Below are positions 1-10,125 of a stretch of 64,000 nt of DNA, piece after piece (position 1 is the stretch's first letter; every line of letters begins with the position of its first letter). Source of the DNA: Roseiarcus sp963809245. Lineage in GTDB: Bacteria; Pseudomonadota; Alphaproteobacteria; Rhizobiales; Beijerinckiaceae. Location: the NCBI GenBank assembly GCA_963809245.1, contig CAWEIU010000010.1, positions 124,001-188,000 on the forward strand, read 5' to 3'. Position numbers and translations under genes: made by a program. The notes below the pieces were generated by a model. It made no database searches and was not told the DNA's origin. It was given only the letters and a program-made list of their open reading frames with translations.

Positions 1-347
1 CGGGGATTGCGGGCGAGCACGACTTCGGGACCTAGCCCCAAGCGCTCCATCACCCCAGGGCGAAAGCCTTCGATCAGCGCGTCCGCGCTTTCCAGGAGGG
101 TGAGCACCCGTTCCGTCTCGGCGGCGTCCTTCAGGTCGACGGTGACGCGGGGCCGACCGCGCGAGATCACGTTGCGCGAGTAGGGATCAGCGCCGGCCGG
201 CCGGTCGAGACGGATCATCTCCGCCCCCATGTCGGCGAGCAGCATGGCGGCGAAAGGGCCCGGCCCGATGCCGGCGAATTCGACGATGCGCAAGCCGGCG
301 AGGGGGCCGGCGCGATCGCGCGCCGGGGCGCTGTCGGGAGAGGGCAT
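1..347 (-). CDS. CaiB/BaiF family CoA-transferase (partial, 3' end outside window)
   Basis: The visible N-terminal ~115 residues carry the family III CoA-transferase opening: a GLRIVEFAGIGPGPFAAMLL stretch followed by LADMGAEMIRLDRP and, further on, a segment matching SRGRPRVTVDLKD and LIEGFRPGVMERLGLGPE. These are the conserved nucleotide/CoA-binding features of alpha-methylacyl-CoA racemase and related CoA-transferases. The ATG at 347 lies 11 bases after the stop of the upstream dehydrogenase, so the two are probably co-transcribed. With the adjacent dehydrogenase and thiolase it suggests catabolism of a branched or methyl-substituted acyl-CoA. The gene runs off the left edge, so racemase versus transferase cannot be decided. 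Confidence 0.85.
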   Translation of the reverse strand, partial: MPSPDSAPARDRAGPLAGLRIVEFAGIGPGPFAAMLLADMGAEMIRLDRPAGADPYSRNVISRGRPRVTVDLKDAAETERVLTLLESADALIEGFRPGVMERLGLGPEVVLARNP

Positions 348-358
348 GGGCGGGCTGC

Positions 359-1120
359 TCAGCGCGGCGCCATGCGAATGGCGCCGTCGAGCCGGATGAC
401 CTCGCCGTTCAGCATGACGTTGCCGATGACGCTTTCGACGAGTTGCGCATATTCGTCGGGCCGGCCGAGCCGGCTCGGGAAGGGCGTCTGCTTGCCGAGC
501 GATTCCTGGGCGGCCGGCGGCAGCGATTCGAGCAGCGGCGTCAGGAACAGGCCCGGCGCGATGGTGACGACGCGAATGCCGAACTGGGATAGGTCGCGCG
601 CGATCGGCAGCGTCATGCCGACGATGCCGCCTTTGGAGGCGGAATAGGCGGCCTGGCCGATCTGGCCGTCGTAGGCGGCGACCGAGGCGGTGTTGACGAT
701 CACGCCGCGCTCCTCCCCGAGCGGCTCGGCGCTCGACAGCGCCGCCGCGAATTTCGACAGCACATTGAAAGTGCCGATGAGATTGACCTCGATCACCCGT
801 TTGAAGGCGTCGAGCGCGTGCGCCTGGCCATCGCGGCCGACCGTCTTCTGCGGCGGCCCGATGCCTGCGCAATTGACGAGGATGCGCGCCTTGCCATTCA
901 GACCCTCGGCCTCGGCGATCGCCGACGCAACGGCAGCGTCGTCGGAGACGTTGACCCTGGCGAACCGCCCACCTATCTCCCGCGCCTTCGCTTCGCCGAG
1001 ATCGGCGTTGAGGTCGAAGATCGTGACCTTCGCCCCGTTGCGCGCCAGCATCTGGCCGGTCGCGGCGCCGAGGCCGGACGCGCCGCCGGTGACGATCGCC
1101 GCTACGCCCTCAATCTTCAT
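359..1120 (-). CDS. SDR-family 3-hydroxyacyl-CoA dehydrogenase (type II / HSD17B10-like)
   Basis: A 253-residue classical short-chain dehydrogenase, the normal length for the family. It has the Rossmann motif TGGASGLG at residues 11-18, NCAG near 83-86, the catalytic Ser in NTAS (about 146), and the YSASK active site with Tyr159 and Lys163. The overall pattern (NVSD acidic loop, FAAAL..AEPLGEERGVIVNTASVAA region) is that of NAD-dependent 3-hydroxyacyl-CoA or 2-methyl-3-hydroxybutyryl-CoA dehydrogenases. A strong AGGAGG lies upstream of the ATG. It leads a minus-strand pair with the CoA-transferase and is divergent from the thiolase, so it probably supplies the 3-ketoacyl-CoA that the thiolase cleaves. 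Substrate is inferred. Confidence 0.9.
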   Translation of the reverse strand: MKIEGVAAIVTGGASGLGAATGQMLARNGAKVTIFDLNADLGEAKAREIGGRFARVNVSDDAAVASAIAEAEGLNGKARILVNCAGIGPPQKTVGRDGQAHALDAFKRVIEVNLIGTFNVLSKFAAALSSAEPLGEERGVIVNTASVAAYDGQIGQAAYSASKGGIVGMTLPIARDLSQFGIRVVTIAPGLFLTPLLESLPPAAQESLGKQTPFPSRLGRPDEYAQLVESVIGNVMLNGEVIRLDGAIRMAPR

Positions 1121-1309
1121 GTCGCATTCCTCCTGATTTCCTGCGGCTCAACAGACGCGTTCGCCGCGCCGCCGTCAACGCCCTCGGTAAGCGCCTCAGG
1201 CGCGAGTTGCGCCGTGCCTAGGGATCGGCGAAGATAATTGCAACGTCCGAGCGTTGTGGGCTTGCGGGGGAAGAGGCACGTCCACACGACGCGAACTAAG
1301 GAGAGACAC

Positions 1310-2497
1310 ATGGCCCCGGACAACGTGGTCATCGCTTCCTATGCCCGCACGCCGATGGGCGCCTTCCAGGGTGCGTTCGAAGGCGTTCGTTCGACGCAAC
1401 TCGGTTCCGTCGCCGTCAAGGCGGCGGTCGAGCGCGCCGGGGTCGACCGCCAGGCGATCGAGCGCATCTACATGGGTTGTGTCCTGCCGGCCGGGCTCGG
1501 GCAGGCGCCCGCGCGCCAGGCGGCGCTCGGCGCCGGGCTGCCGCTCTCGGCCGAAGCGACAACGATCAACAAAATGTGTGGCTCCGGCATGCAGGCCGTG
1601 ATCATGGCCGCCGAGGCGATCGGCGCCGGCGCGATCGATGTCGCGGTCGCCGGCGGCATGGAGAGCATGACCGGGGCGCCCTATCTCCTCGCCAAGCATC
1701 GCGCCGGCGCGCGCATCGGGCACGACCAGATCATCGATTCGATGATGATGGACGGCCTCGAGGACGCCTATGCGCTGGGCAAGCCGATGGGCGCCTTCGC
1801 GGAGGACGCCGCGCGCAGCTACCAGTTCAGCCGCGCCGAGCAGGAAGCCTATGCCCTCGAAAGCCTCAATCGCGCCCGCTCTGCGATCGAAACCGGCGCC
1901 TTCGAGGCCGAGGTCGTGCCGGTGCCTGTCAAAGGGCGGGCCGGCGAGATCCTCGTCGCGGAGGACGAGCAGCCTGGCAAGGCGAGGCCCGAGAAAATCC
2001 CTTCCCTCAAGCCCGCCTTCGCGCCGGGCGGCACGATCACCGCGGCGACCTCCGCCTCGATCTCCGACGGCGCCGCCGCGTTGGTCCTCGCGCGCGAGAG
2101 CAGGGCGCGCGAAGCGGGGCTCAAAGTCGTCGCGCGCATCGTCGCGACCGCCGCTCACGCCCATGAGCCGGCGCTGTTTACGACGGCGCCGGTGCCGGCG
2201 ATCCGCAAGGTTCTCGCCAAGGCCGGCTGGAGCGTCGGCGACGTCGATCTCTTCGAGGTCAACGAGGCCTTCGCCGTCGTCGCGATGATCGCGATGCGCG
2301 AACTCGGCATCCCGCATGAGCGCATCAATGTGAACGGCGGCGCGACCGCGCTCGGCCACCCGATCGGCGCCACGGGCGCGCGCATCATCGCGACGCTCGT
2401 CGCGGCGCTCGAAGCGCGCGGACTTGCCCGCGGCGTTGCGGCGCTCTGCATCGGCGGGGGCGAGGCGACCGCCGTCGCCATCGAGATCGCCAGGTGA
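1310..2497 (+). CDS. thiolase (acetyl-CoA C-acyltransferase)
   Basis: A 395-residue thiolase. It has the nucleophilic Cys90 in NKMCGSGMQA, the GGMESMTGAPYLL segment, NEAFA, and the C-terminal NGGATALGHPIGATGAR motif with the catalytic His, followed by the second active Cys in ALCIGGGEATA. I start it at the ATG at 1310 because AAGGAGAG lies 6-12 bases upstream and the protein then begins like the family; an earlier in-frame start at 1238 has no support. It carries out reversible cleavage or condensation of 3-ketoacyl-CoA. The alcohol dehydrogenase starts 19 bases downstream, so the two probably form an operon. Confidence 0.93.
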   Translation: MAPDNVVIASYARTPMGAFQGAFEGVRSTQLGSVAVKAAVERAGVDRQAIERIYMGCVLPAGLGQAPARQAALGAGLPLSAEATTINKMCGSGMQAVIMAAEAIGAGAIDVAVAGGMESMTGAPYLLAKHRAGARIGHDQIIDSMMMDGLEDAYALGKPMGAFAEDAARSYQFSRAEQEAYALESLNRARSAIETGAFEAEVVPVPVKGRAGEILVAEDEQPGKARPEKIPSLKPAFAPGGTITAATSASISDGAAALVLARESRAREAGLKVVARIVATAAHAHEPALFTTAPVPAIRKVLAKAGWSVGDVDLFEVNEAFAVVAMIAMRELGIPHERINVNGGATALGHPIGATGARIIATLVAALEARGLARGVAALCIGGGEATAVAIEIAR

Positions 2498-2516
2498 ACG
2501 AGAGATCGGAGCGTCG

Positions 2517-3641
2517 ATGCGGATCAGGGCGGCTGTGCTCGAGGAGATGGGCGTTGCGAGGCCCTATGCGGAGTCGCGCCCGCTGAAAATTCAGGAGATC
2601 GAGCTCGACGGGCCCGGCCCCGGCGAAGTCCTGGTGCGCATCGTCGCCGCCGGCCTCTGCCATTCCGACCTTTCCGTCATCAACGGCGATCGGCCGCGGC
2701 CGCTGCCGATGGCGCTCGGCCACGAGGCGGCGGGAATTGTCGAGGAGATTGGGCCATTCGTCGACGATTTGAAGCTGGGCGACCGCGTCGTTTCCGTATT
2801 CGTTCCGAGTTGCGGTCATTGCAGTCCTTGCATGGAGGGGCGGCCCGCGCTCTGCGAGCCGGGCGCGCAGCACAACGGCGTTGGCGACCTCCTCAGTGGG
2901 GCGCGCCGCCTGCATCGGAACGGCGCCGCGATCAATCACCATCTGGGCGTATCGGGATTCGCCGAATATGCGACGGTCTCGCGCCGCTCCCTCGTGAAGG
3001 TCAGCGACGAGGCGCCGCTGCATATCGCCGCCTTGATGGGCTGCGCGGTGCTGACCGGCGCCGGCGCGGTGTTCAACACCGGCGACGTGCGCCCCGGCGG
3101 GACGACCGCGATCATCGGCCTGGGCGGCGTCGGCCTGGCGGCGGTCCTGGGCGCTGTGGCTTGCGGCGCGGAGACGATCGTCGCGATCGACCGCCTCGAA
3201 AGCAAACTCGATTTCGCCCGTGGGCTCGGCGCGACCCATGCTTTCAACGCCGACGATCCGGACGTCGTCGCCAAGGTGAAGGAGGCGACGAAGGGCGGGG
3301 TCGAGGCGGCGCTGGAATTTGCGGGGTCGACCAAGGCGCTCGAACTCGGCTACGCGATCACCCGGCGCGGCGGGGTAACGATCACGGCCGGTCTGCCCAA
3401 CCCGAAGGCGCTGCTTGCGCTGCCGGCGGTCTCGCTCGTCGCGGAGGAGCGCACCCTGAAAGGCAGCTATCTCGGCTCGGGCGTGCCGGCCCGCGACATC
3501 CCCCGCTTCCTCGCTCTCCATAAGCGCGGCAAGCTGCCGGTGGAGAAGCTGCTGACGCACCGCCTCCCGCTCGACGCGATCAACGAAGGTTTCGACCGCC
3601 TCGCGGACGGCGACGCGGTGCGACAGATCGTGGAGTTTTAG
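2517..3641 (+). CDS. zinc-dependent alcohol dehydrogenase (MDR family)
   Basis: A 374-residue medium-chain dehydrogenase. The catalytic zinc ligands are visible in GLCHSDLS and GHEAAG, and the structural zinc lobe is a four-Cys cluster within CGHCSPCMEGRPALC. A GLGGVGLAAVLGAVACGA Rossmann motif follows at about residues 200-217. The layout resembles class III-like/aryl alcohol dehydrogenases, and the enzyme should interconvert an alcohol and aldehyde with NAD(P). The ATG at 2517 is 19 bases after the thiolase stop, with GGAGCG just upstream. Context points to oxidation of an alcohol feeding the acyl-CoA pathway; the exact substrate is unknown. Confidence 0.9.
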   Translation: MRIRAAVLEEMGVARPYAESRPLKIQEIELDGPGPGEVLVRIVAAGLCHSDLSVINGDRPRPLPMALGHEAAGIVEEIGPFVDDLKLGDRVVSVFVPSCGHCSPCMEGRPALCEPGAQHNGVGDLLSGARRLHRNGAAINHHLGVSGFAEYATVSRRSLVKVSDEAPLHIAALMGCAVLTGAGAVFNTGDVRPGGTTAIIGLGGVGLAAVLGAVACGAETIVAIDRLESKLDFARGLGATHAFNADDPDVVAKVKEATKGGVEAALEFAGSTKALELGYAITRRGGVTITAGLPNPKALLALPAVSLVAEERTLKGSYLGSGVPARDIPRFLALHKRGKLPVEKLLTHRLPLDAINEGFDRLADGDAVRQIVEF

Positions 3642-3656
3642 GGGCGTCAGCCTCTC

Positions 3657-3888
3657 TTGTCATGCCCGCGAAGGCGGGCATCCAGAGGGCCAGGGCGCGA
3701 GCGCGGCGAGGTTGGCGGCGACTTGCCGGGCCCCGCTTTCTCCGGCATGAAGCGCCTTTCAATTGGCCGACGTTGTCAAGGCGCCGAGCCTCCTGTCATG
3801 CCCGCGAACGCGGTCATCCAGACGCCAAGGCGCGAACTCGGCAACGCTGGCGGCGGCTCGCTGGATGCCCGCTTTCGCGGGCATGACA
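3657..3888. repeat. cluster of three palindromic intergenic repeats (TGCCCGC...GCGGGCA type)
   Basis: Three copies of a hairpin repeat lie between the dehydrogenase and the binding-protein gene. The first (about 3660-3685) has arms TGCCCGC and GCGGGCA around a 4-base loop, followed by TCCAG. The second (3794-3825) is in the same orientation but with one arm mutated. The third (3862-3888) is inverted, so 3794-3888 forms a large inverted pair. This is a REP/BIME-like layout typical of Hyphomicrobiales and related bacteria. It may help terminate the upstream transcript. Confidence 0.8.
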
Positions 3889-3909
3889 ACGCGAACCGGA
3901 GAGCACGCG

Positions 3910-5502
3910 ATGCGCCGTCGTCAATTTCTGCTCGGAGCCGCCGCGAGCCTCGCCGCCTCCCCGGTCCGCTGGACTTTCGCTCAGACGCGAGAGGAGAGCC
4001 TGCGGGTCCTTAGCGAAGCCGGTCCCAATTCCTTCGACCCCATCGGCGTCGGCGTCAATCGCAACGCGATCCAATTGCATTGGAACGTCTACGACCGCCT
4101 GATCGCCTTCGGCGCGAAGACGCGCGACGATGGGACGCTTTATTACGATTACTTCGCAATCGAGCCTTCGCTCGCCGAGCGCTACGAGGCCTCGGGCGAT
4201 GGCCGGACGCTCACTTTCCATCTGCGCCGCGACGCGACGTTCCATGACGGCTCTCCCGTCACCGCCGAGGACGTGAAATGGTCGCTCGACCGCGTGCTGG
4301 CGAGCCCGATCGGTCAGGCGCAATTCAAGACAGGATCGCTCGCAAGGCCCGAACAGTTCGTCGTCGTGGATGCGCAGACGCTGACGGTGACGACGCCGCG
4401 GGTCGACCGCTTCACGCTGCCGAATCTCGCGCTGACCTATCCCGCGATCATCAATTCCAAGCTCGCCAAGGCTCATGCGACCGACGCCGACCCTTGGGCG
4501 AGCGAATGGCTCAAGACGAACGTCGCCGGCGGCGGCCCCTTCAAGCTCGACGCCTTCACGCCCGGCCAGAGCTATCAACTGTCCCGCTTCGACGGCTGGA
4601 AGAGCGGACCGGCGCCCGGTTTCAAACGTGTGCTGTGGCAAATTGCGCCGGCCGCGCAAACGCGCCGCAACGCGCTGGAGAAGGGCGACGCCGATCTCGT
4701 GCAGGATCTGCCGCCGCAGGACATCGTCAGCCTCGCCGGCGACCCGAAGCTCAGGATCGTCGGCGCGCCGATGGCCGGCGCGTTCCAGTTCATCGGCATG
4801 AACACGCAAATCAAGCCGTTCGACAATGTGAAGGTGCGCCAGGCGATCGCCTATGCGCTGCCCTACGAGGCGATGTTTGAGGCGGCGCTGTTCAAGCGCG
4901 GCAAGCCGCTGTTCGGCGGCGCTCCCGGCGAGCCGACGAGCATCGAATTTCCGCAGCCGCTTGGTTACGCCACCGATCCCGACAAGGCGAAGGCGCTGCT
5001 CGCCGAGGCGGGCTTGGCTCAGGGCTTCGAGACGACCTTCTCGTATGAATTGTCGAACGCCGAGATCGCCGAGCCAGTCGCGCTGCTGCTTCAGGAGGCG
5101 TTGGCCAAGATCGGCGTGAAAGTGACGATCGAGAAGGCGCCGGCAGGGCAGCTCGGCACGTTGCTTCAGAACAAGCAGGTTCCCTTCTTCTTCGAAGCGT
5201 CGATCGCCTTCCTCGCCGACCCCGACTATTTTTTCCGCATCTTCTACAATGGCGCAACTCGTTGGAATTTCGGCAGCTACGCGAACCCGGAATTTGCCGC
5301 ATTGGTCGAACGGACGCGCTTCGAGACTGACAAGGCGGCCTATGCGAGCGACGTCAAGCGCATGATCGCGCTCGCCAAGCAGGACGTGCCGATCATTCTC
5401 CTCTGGCAGCCAACGCTCGACACCGGCATGCAGAGAAGCGTCGAGGGCTACGAATATCTTTTCCATCGCCAGCTCGAGCTGCGCACGCTGAAGCGAGTGT
5501 GA
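3910..5502 (+). CDS. peptide/nickel-type ABC transporter substrate-binding protein (family 5)
   Basis: A 530-residue SBP family 5 protein. The N-terminus MRRRQFLLGAAASLAASP is a twin-arginine-style signal peptide. The body has family hallmarks: a YDRL segment near the N-terminus, LAERYEASGDGRTLTFHLR, FHDGSPVTAEDVKWSLDRV, and FDNVKVRQAIAYALPYEAM. I start at the ATG at 3910; the reading frame extends upstream only through repeat DNA. It should capture oligopeptides, opines or nickel-like ligands in the periplasm. It faces the permease/ATPase operon on the opposite strand (5629-9369) and is most likely its binding component. Ligand not predictable from sequence. Confidence 0.9.
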   Translation: MRRRQFLLGAAASLAASPVRWTFAQTREESLRVLSEAGPNSFDPIGVGVNRNAIQLHWNVYDRLIAFGAKTRDDGTLYYDYFAIEPSLAERYEASGDGRTLTFHLRRDATFHDGSPVTAEDVKWSLDRVLASPIGQAQFKTGSLARPEQFVVVDAQTLTVTTPRVDRFTLPNLALTYPAIINSKLAKAHATDADPWASEWLKTNVAGGGPFKLDAFTPGQSYQLSRFDGWKSGPAPGFKRVLWQIAPAAQTRRNALEKGDADLVQDLPPQDIVSLAGDPKLRIVGAPMAGAFQFIGMNTQIKPFDNVKVRQAIAYALPYEAMFEAALFKRGKPLFGGAPGEPTSIEFPQPLGYATDPDKAKALLAEAGLAQGFETTFSYELSNAEIAEPVALLLQEALAKIGVKVTIEKAPAGQLGTLLQNKQVPFFFEASIAFLADPDYFFRIFYNGATRWNFGSYANPEFAALVERTRFETDKAAYASDVKRMIALAKQDVPIILLWQPTLDTGMQRSVEGYEYLFHRQLELRTLKRV

Positions 5503-5512
5503 GGCTTGGCGC

Positions 5513-5604
5513 CGTCATTGCGAACGAAGCGAAGCAATCCATTGGCGCCGACGATCAAAGCGGAGGAATGGATTACTTCGGAGCTCACGCTCCTCGCAAT
5601 GACG
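5513..5604. repeat. palindromic intergenic repeat (CGTCATTGCGA...TCGCAATGACG type)
   Basis: A roughly 92-base inverted repeat between two convergent genes. It begins CGTCATTGCGAACGAAGCG and ends CTCGCAATGACG, with GCAATCCATT and its imperfect mirror AATGGATTAC inside. The same element occurs at 12142-12233 and 36318-36427. It sits where a bidirectional terminator would be expected. Confidence 0.8.
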
Positions 5605-5628
5605 ATCCAACGCAAATTGCAGACGGCG

Positions 5629-6579
<951 letters not shown>

Positions 6580-6583
<4 letters not shown>

Positions 6584-7545
6584 AGCGGCCTCCAGCATGA
6601 GACCATGTGATCCTGGCCGATTGTTTCGCGGGGCAGGGGGCGGGCGTTGCAGAGCGCCGCACGGCGCGCGCAGCGCTCGCTGAAGCGGCAATGCGGCAGA
6701 TCGGCGCGCGCCAGATCGGGCGCCACGCCTTCGATCGGTTCGAGCGCGTCGAGGCGCGCCGCGCTCGCCGGCGCGCTGCGCAACAACGCCGCCGAATAGG
6801 GATGGCGCGGACCGGCGAAAAAGTCTTCGCGTCGCGCCGCCTCGACGATCTGGCCCGCGTGCATCACGACAATCCGGTCGCAATAGCGCCAGGCCAAAGC
6901 GAGATCGTGGGTGATCAGCACGACGCCGAGGCCGCGTTCGCGCGTCATCGCGCGGATCAAGTCCATGACGGCCGCCTGCGTGGTGACGTCGAGGCCGGTC
7001 GTCGGCTCGTCGGCGATCAGCAGTCGCGGCGTGCAGGCGAGCGCGATGGCGATGCCGACGCGCTGGCGCATTCCGCCCGACAATTCGTGCGGGAAAGCGC
7101 GGCTGCGCCGCTCCGGGTCGGCGATCCGCATGGCGCGCAGCGCGTCGAGCGCGCTTTCTTCGATGGCCTTCGCGCGCGCTGGCGCGTGACGCGCGACGAC
7201 GTCGGCGATCTGCGCGCCGACGCTGCGCACGGGATTGAGCTCCGCGCTGGCGCTCTGGAATACGATCGCAGCGTCGCGGCCGCGAATCGCGTCGAGTTCC
7301 GCCGGCTTCAGGCGCAAAAGATCGCGGCCGAGGAATTCCGCGCTTCCCGAGGTCACGCGCGCGCTCGCGCCGAGAAGGCCGAGAACTGCGTGCGCGGTCG
7401 CGGTCTTGCCGCAGCCGCTTTCGCCGACGAGGCCGAGGATTTCGCCTTCGCGCGCTTCGAAGCCGACTGCGTCCAACGCGCGCACGGCGCCTGATCGGGT
7501 TCGGAACTCCAGCGAAAGGTCCCTCACTGTAAGCAGCGCGCTCAC
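6580..7545 (-). CDS. peptide ABC transporter ATP-binding protein (DppD/OppD-like)
   Basis: A 321-residue ABC ATPase with Walker A GESGCGKTATAH, signature LSGGMRQRVGIAIAL, Walker B LLIADEPTTGLD, the H-loop in ITHDLALA, and the C-terminal oligopeptide-transporter domain containing CRFSERCARRAALC. The GTG at 7545 overlaps the permease stop in GTGA. The frame extends far upstream, but only as a shadow of the permease gene, so that extension is not used. It pairs with the 5629-6583 ATPase to power the DppBC-like channel. Confidence 0.92.
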
Positions 7546-8357
7546 CGGCGGCTCCTGACGTCGACGATGTCTCTCAGGGCGTCGCCGAGCAGGTTGAAGC
7601 CGAGCGCCGCGAGCATCAGCGCGAGGCCGGGAAAGAGCGCGACCCACCATTGACCGGAGCTGATGAACTGCGCCCCGTCGGAGACCATGACGCCCCATTC
7701 CGGCGTCGGCGCGCGCACGCCGAGGCCGATGAAGGAGAGCCCCGCCGCGTTGAGCACGGCCCAGCCGAGATTGATCGAGGCTTGCACCACGAGCGGCGGC
7801 AGAATGTTCGGCAAGAGGAAGACGAAGAGAATGCGGGCGTGACTCGAGCCGCCGACGCGCGCCGCTTCGACATAGCCGACGTCGCGGCGAATGTTCGTCT
7901 CGGCCCGCGCGAGGCGAATGTAAAAGGGAAAATTGACGATCGCCGTCACGACGATGACGTTCGCGACCGAATTGCCGAGCGCCGCGACGCTCGCCATCGC
8001 GAGGGCGAACAGCGGAAAGGCCATCAGCACATCGACGAGGCGGCTTACCGCGGCGTCCGCAAAGCCGCGGAAATAGCCGATCGCCGCGCCGACGACCGAG
8101 CCGACGACGCCGGAGAGGAGGACCGCGCTGAAGGCGATGACGAGATCGAGCCGCGTCGCGACGATTACGCGCGAGAGAATGTCGCGCCCGAGCTGGTCGG
8201 CGCCGAACCAGTGCGCCACCGAGGGCGGCTGCAAGGCGATTGCGGCGTTGCTGGCGTTGGGGTCGTAGGGCGCGATCCACGGGCCGAGCGAGGCGCAGAG
8301 CAGCAATAGGGCGAGCGGCCCGAGCGCCGTGAGACTAAGAGCGTTGCGCTCACGCAT
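7542..8357 (-). CDS. peptide ABC transporter permease (DppC/OppC-like)
   Basis: A 271-residue inner-membrane permease. The N-terminal transmembrane helix (ALGPLALLLLCASLGPWIAPY) is followed by HWFGADQLGRDILSRV, the characteristic DppC motif, several hydrophobic segments, and the EAARVGG cytoplasmic EAA loop that contacts the ATPase. I choose the ATG at 8357, which overlaps the DppB stop by 8 bases; a start at 8393 would add 12 residues and a much longer overlap. Second permease subunit of the four-gene importer operon. Confidence 0.9.
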   Translation of the reverse strand: MRERNALSLTALGPLALLLLCASLGPWIAPYDPNASNAAIALQPPSVAHWFGADQLGRDILSRVIVATRLDLVIAFSAVLLSGVVGSVVGAAIGYFRGFADAAVSRLVDVLMAFPLFALAMASVAALGNSVANVIVVTAIVNFPFYIRLARAETNIRRDVGYVEAARVGGSSHARILFVFLLPNILPPLVVQASINLGWAVLNAAGLSFIGLGVRAPTPEWGVMVSDGAQFISSGQWWVALFPGLALMLAALGFNLLGDALRDIVDVRSRR

Positions 8358-9369
8358 CGGCTTCGAATCCGGCGCGCGGATCGACGAGGCCATAGACGAC
8401 GTCGACGAGAGCGTTCACCGCGACGAAGATCGCCGCCATCAGCAGCATGAAGCCCTGCACCGGCGCGTAGTCCAGCCCGATAAGAGCGTCGAGCGCATAG
8501 GAGCCGACGCCGGGCCAGGCGAACACCTTCTCCACCAGCACGTTGGCGCCGAGCATGTAGGAGAAGGTCATGCCGAGCGTCGTCACCACCGGCAGCATCG
8601 CGTTGCGAAACGCATAGGTGAAAACGACCGTGCGCCAGGCGAGGCCGTTCGCCCGCGCGGCGGCGACAAAATCCGCGTTGAGCGCGCCGATCATCGCCGC
8701 GCGGGTCGTGCGCGCGAGCGGCGCCAGCGCGAACAGTGCCATGGTGAGCGCCGGCAGCGCCAGATGCGCCGCGGCCATGGCGAAGGCTGACAGGTCGCCA
8801 GCGAGCAGCGCGTCGATCGTCAGAAAGCCCGTGACGGCTGGCGGCGCGACGGCGAAGGCGTCGATGCGCCCGATCGGCTCGGGAGCGACGCCGAGCAGGA
8901 CATAGAAGACGGCGATCAGCACGAGCCCGGTGACGAAGGTCGGCAGCGCCGCCGCCGCCGTGCTGACGAGGCGGCAAAGGTGATCGATCAGCGAGCCGGG
9001 CCGCAGCGCCGCCGCGACGCCGAGCGGCAGCGCGAGGCCGATCGCGAGCGCGAAGGCGGAGATCGTCAGTTCGAGCGAGGCGGGCAGCAACCGCGCCAGG
9101 TCGCGGGCAACCGGCTGGCCCGTGACGATCGACTGGCCGAGGTCGCCATGGGCGAGGGCGCCGAGATAGATCAGGAACTGGCGCCAGAGCGGCAGGTCGA
9201 GGCCGAGTTTCTCGCGGATCGCGGCGATCGAGCCGGCGTCCGCCGCCGGATTGGAAGCAAACAGGACCGCCGGATCCCCCGGCAGCCAATGGGTGATGAG
9301 GAAGGCGACGACCAGCACGCCCGCCAGCGTCGGCGGCGCGCTGAGGCATCGCCTCAGAACATAGCGCAT
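8350..9369 (-). CDS. peptide ABC transporter permease (DppB/OppB-like)
   Basis: A 339-residue permease and first gene of the importer operon. It starts MRYVLRRCLSAPPTLAGVL, the usual DppB opening, then FLITHWLPGDPA, a periplasmic region containing LGLDLPLWRQFLIYLG and GDLGQS, and the remaining membrane helices with an EAA-like loop in AARANGLAWRTVV. Its stop overlaps the DppC start. No binding-protein gene precedes it; that gene lies convergently at 3910-5502. Confidence 0.92.
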   Translation of the reverse strand: MRYVLRRCLSAPPTLAGVLVVAFLITHWLPGDPAVLFASNPAADAGSIAAIREKLGLDLPLWRQFLIYLGALAHGDLGQSIVTGQPVARDLARLLPASLELTISAFALAIGLALPLGVAAALRPGSLIDHLCRLVSTAAAALPTFVTGLVLIAVFYVLLGVAPEPIGRIDAFAVAPPAVTGFLTIDALLAGDLSAFAMAAAHLALPALTMALFALAPLARTTRAAMIGALNADFVAAARANGLAWRTVVFTYAFRNAMLPVVTTLGMTFSYMLGANVLVEKVFAWPGVGSYALDALIGLDYAPVQGFMLLMAAIFVAVNALVDVVYGLVDPRAGFEADA

Positions 9370-9628
9370 GGCCTCAGCCTGGTCGGCGACGGGACACGTC
9401 CCGGACCTGGACTGCGGGCGCTCGGCTAAGTGAGTGGCGGCGTGTCATGGCGGCACTAGATGGTCCAGGCGGGGAACGCTGGCAAGTCCAGCGGGCCTGG
9501 CGCGGCCCCAACGGCGAATTGGATAATGAAACAAGAGCGTTGGCGGCGGAGGCGCACCGCTAGCCGCTGGCGGGCGCCGCCTCGCGCTGGCCGCCTTCCA
9601 AAGCCTCAATTGAACGCCGGGATCTCGT

Positions 9629-9898
9629 TCAGTTGAGGCGGAACTCGCCGTCGACCGCTTTGTATTCGGCCGGCCGGATCAGGTGCGCATGCGCCACCAC
9701 GACCGAGTGGAGTACGCCGTCCAGCTCGCGCGTCCAGAAATCGAGGAATTTCCTCAGTTCGGGGAAGTGCGGATGGAGGTCGTGCCGCTGCCAAATGTAG
9801 CTCTGCAGCAGCGCGGGGTGGTCCGGCATGCGGTAGAAGATGTTGGCGGTGGTCAGCCCGAAGCCTTCGAGCTGGCGGCGAAACTCCAGTGAGGCCAT
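9629..9898 (-). CDS. usg: Usg family protein
   Basis: An 89-residue protein recognised as the alphaproteobacterial Usg family: it has FGLTTANIFYRMPDHP, LLQSYIWQ, FPELRKFLDFWTRELDG, LHSVVVAH and IRPAEYKAVDGEFRL in the expected order and length. The family takes its name from a reading frame upstream of a tryptophan-biosynthesis gene, but its molecular function is unknown. Here it is not next to trp genes and is divergent from groESL. The 9370-9628 stretch on its 3' side holds no convincing gene. Confidence 0.9.
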   Translation of the reverse strand: MASLEFRRQLEGFGLTTANIFYRMPDHPALLQSYIWQRHDLHPHFPELRKFLDFWTRELDGVLHSVVVAHAHLIRPAEYKAVDGEFRLN

Positions 9899-9991
9899 GG
9901 CGCCCTTCCTCTGCGTCGAAGCCCCGCCATGGTGGCGAGCCTGGCGCGGCGTCGCAAGGGAAATTTGAGATTACTCAGCTATTTCATTGTG

Positions 9992-10018
9992 TTAGCACTC
10001 ACTTGTCGGGAGTGCTAT
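9992..10018. promoter_or_regulatory. CIRCE operator of groESL
   Basis: TTAGCACTC, nine bases, then GAGTGCTAT: the CIRCE inverted repeat with only the last base of the right arm off the consensus. It lies 108 bases upstream of groES. CIRCE is bound by the HrcA repressor, so groESL is expected to be repressed by HrcA and released on heat or misfolding stress. Confidence 0.95.
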
Positions 10019-10125
10019 TTTTCTCCGACTGGCCCTTGAACAGCCAAAACCGGCAACCCAATTCAAGGTTCCCTGGGCGCGCGCCCTCGGGTGGGGATAG
10101 GGACGCTCAAGAAGAGGAGGAACTT

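Noticed and set aside
3814..5466. Minus-strand open frame opposite the binding-protein gene
   Set aside because: Antisense shadow; composition dominated by Arg, Leu and Gly with no family match.
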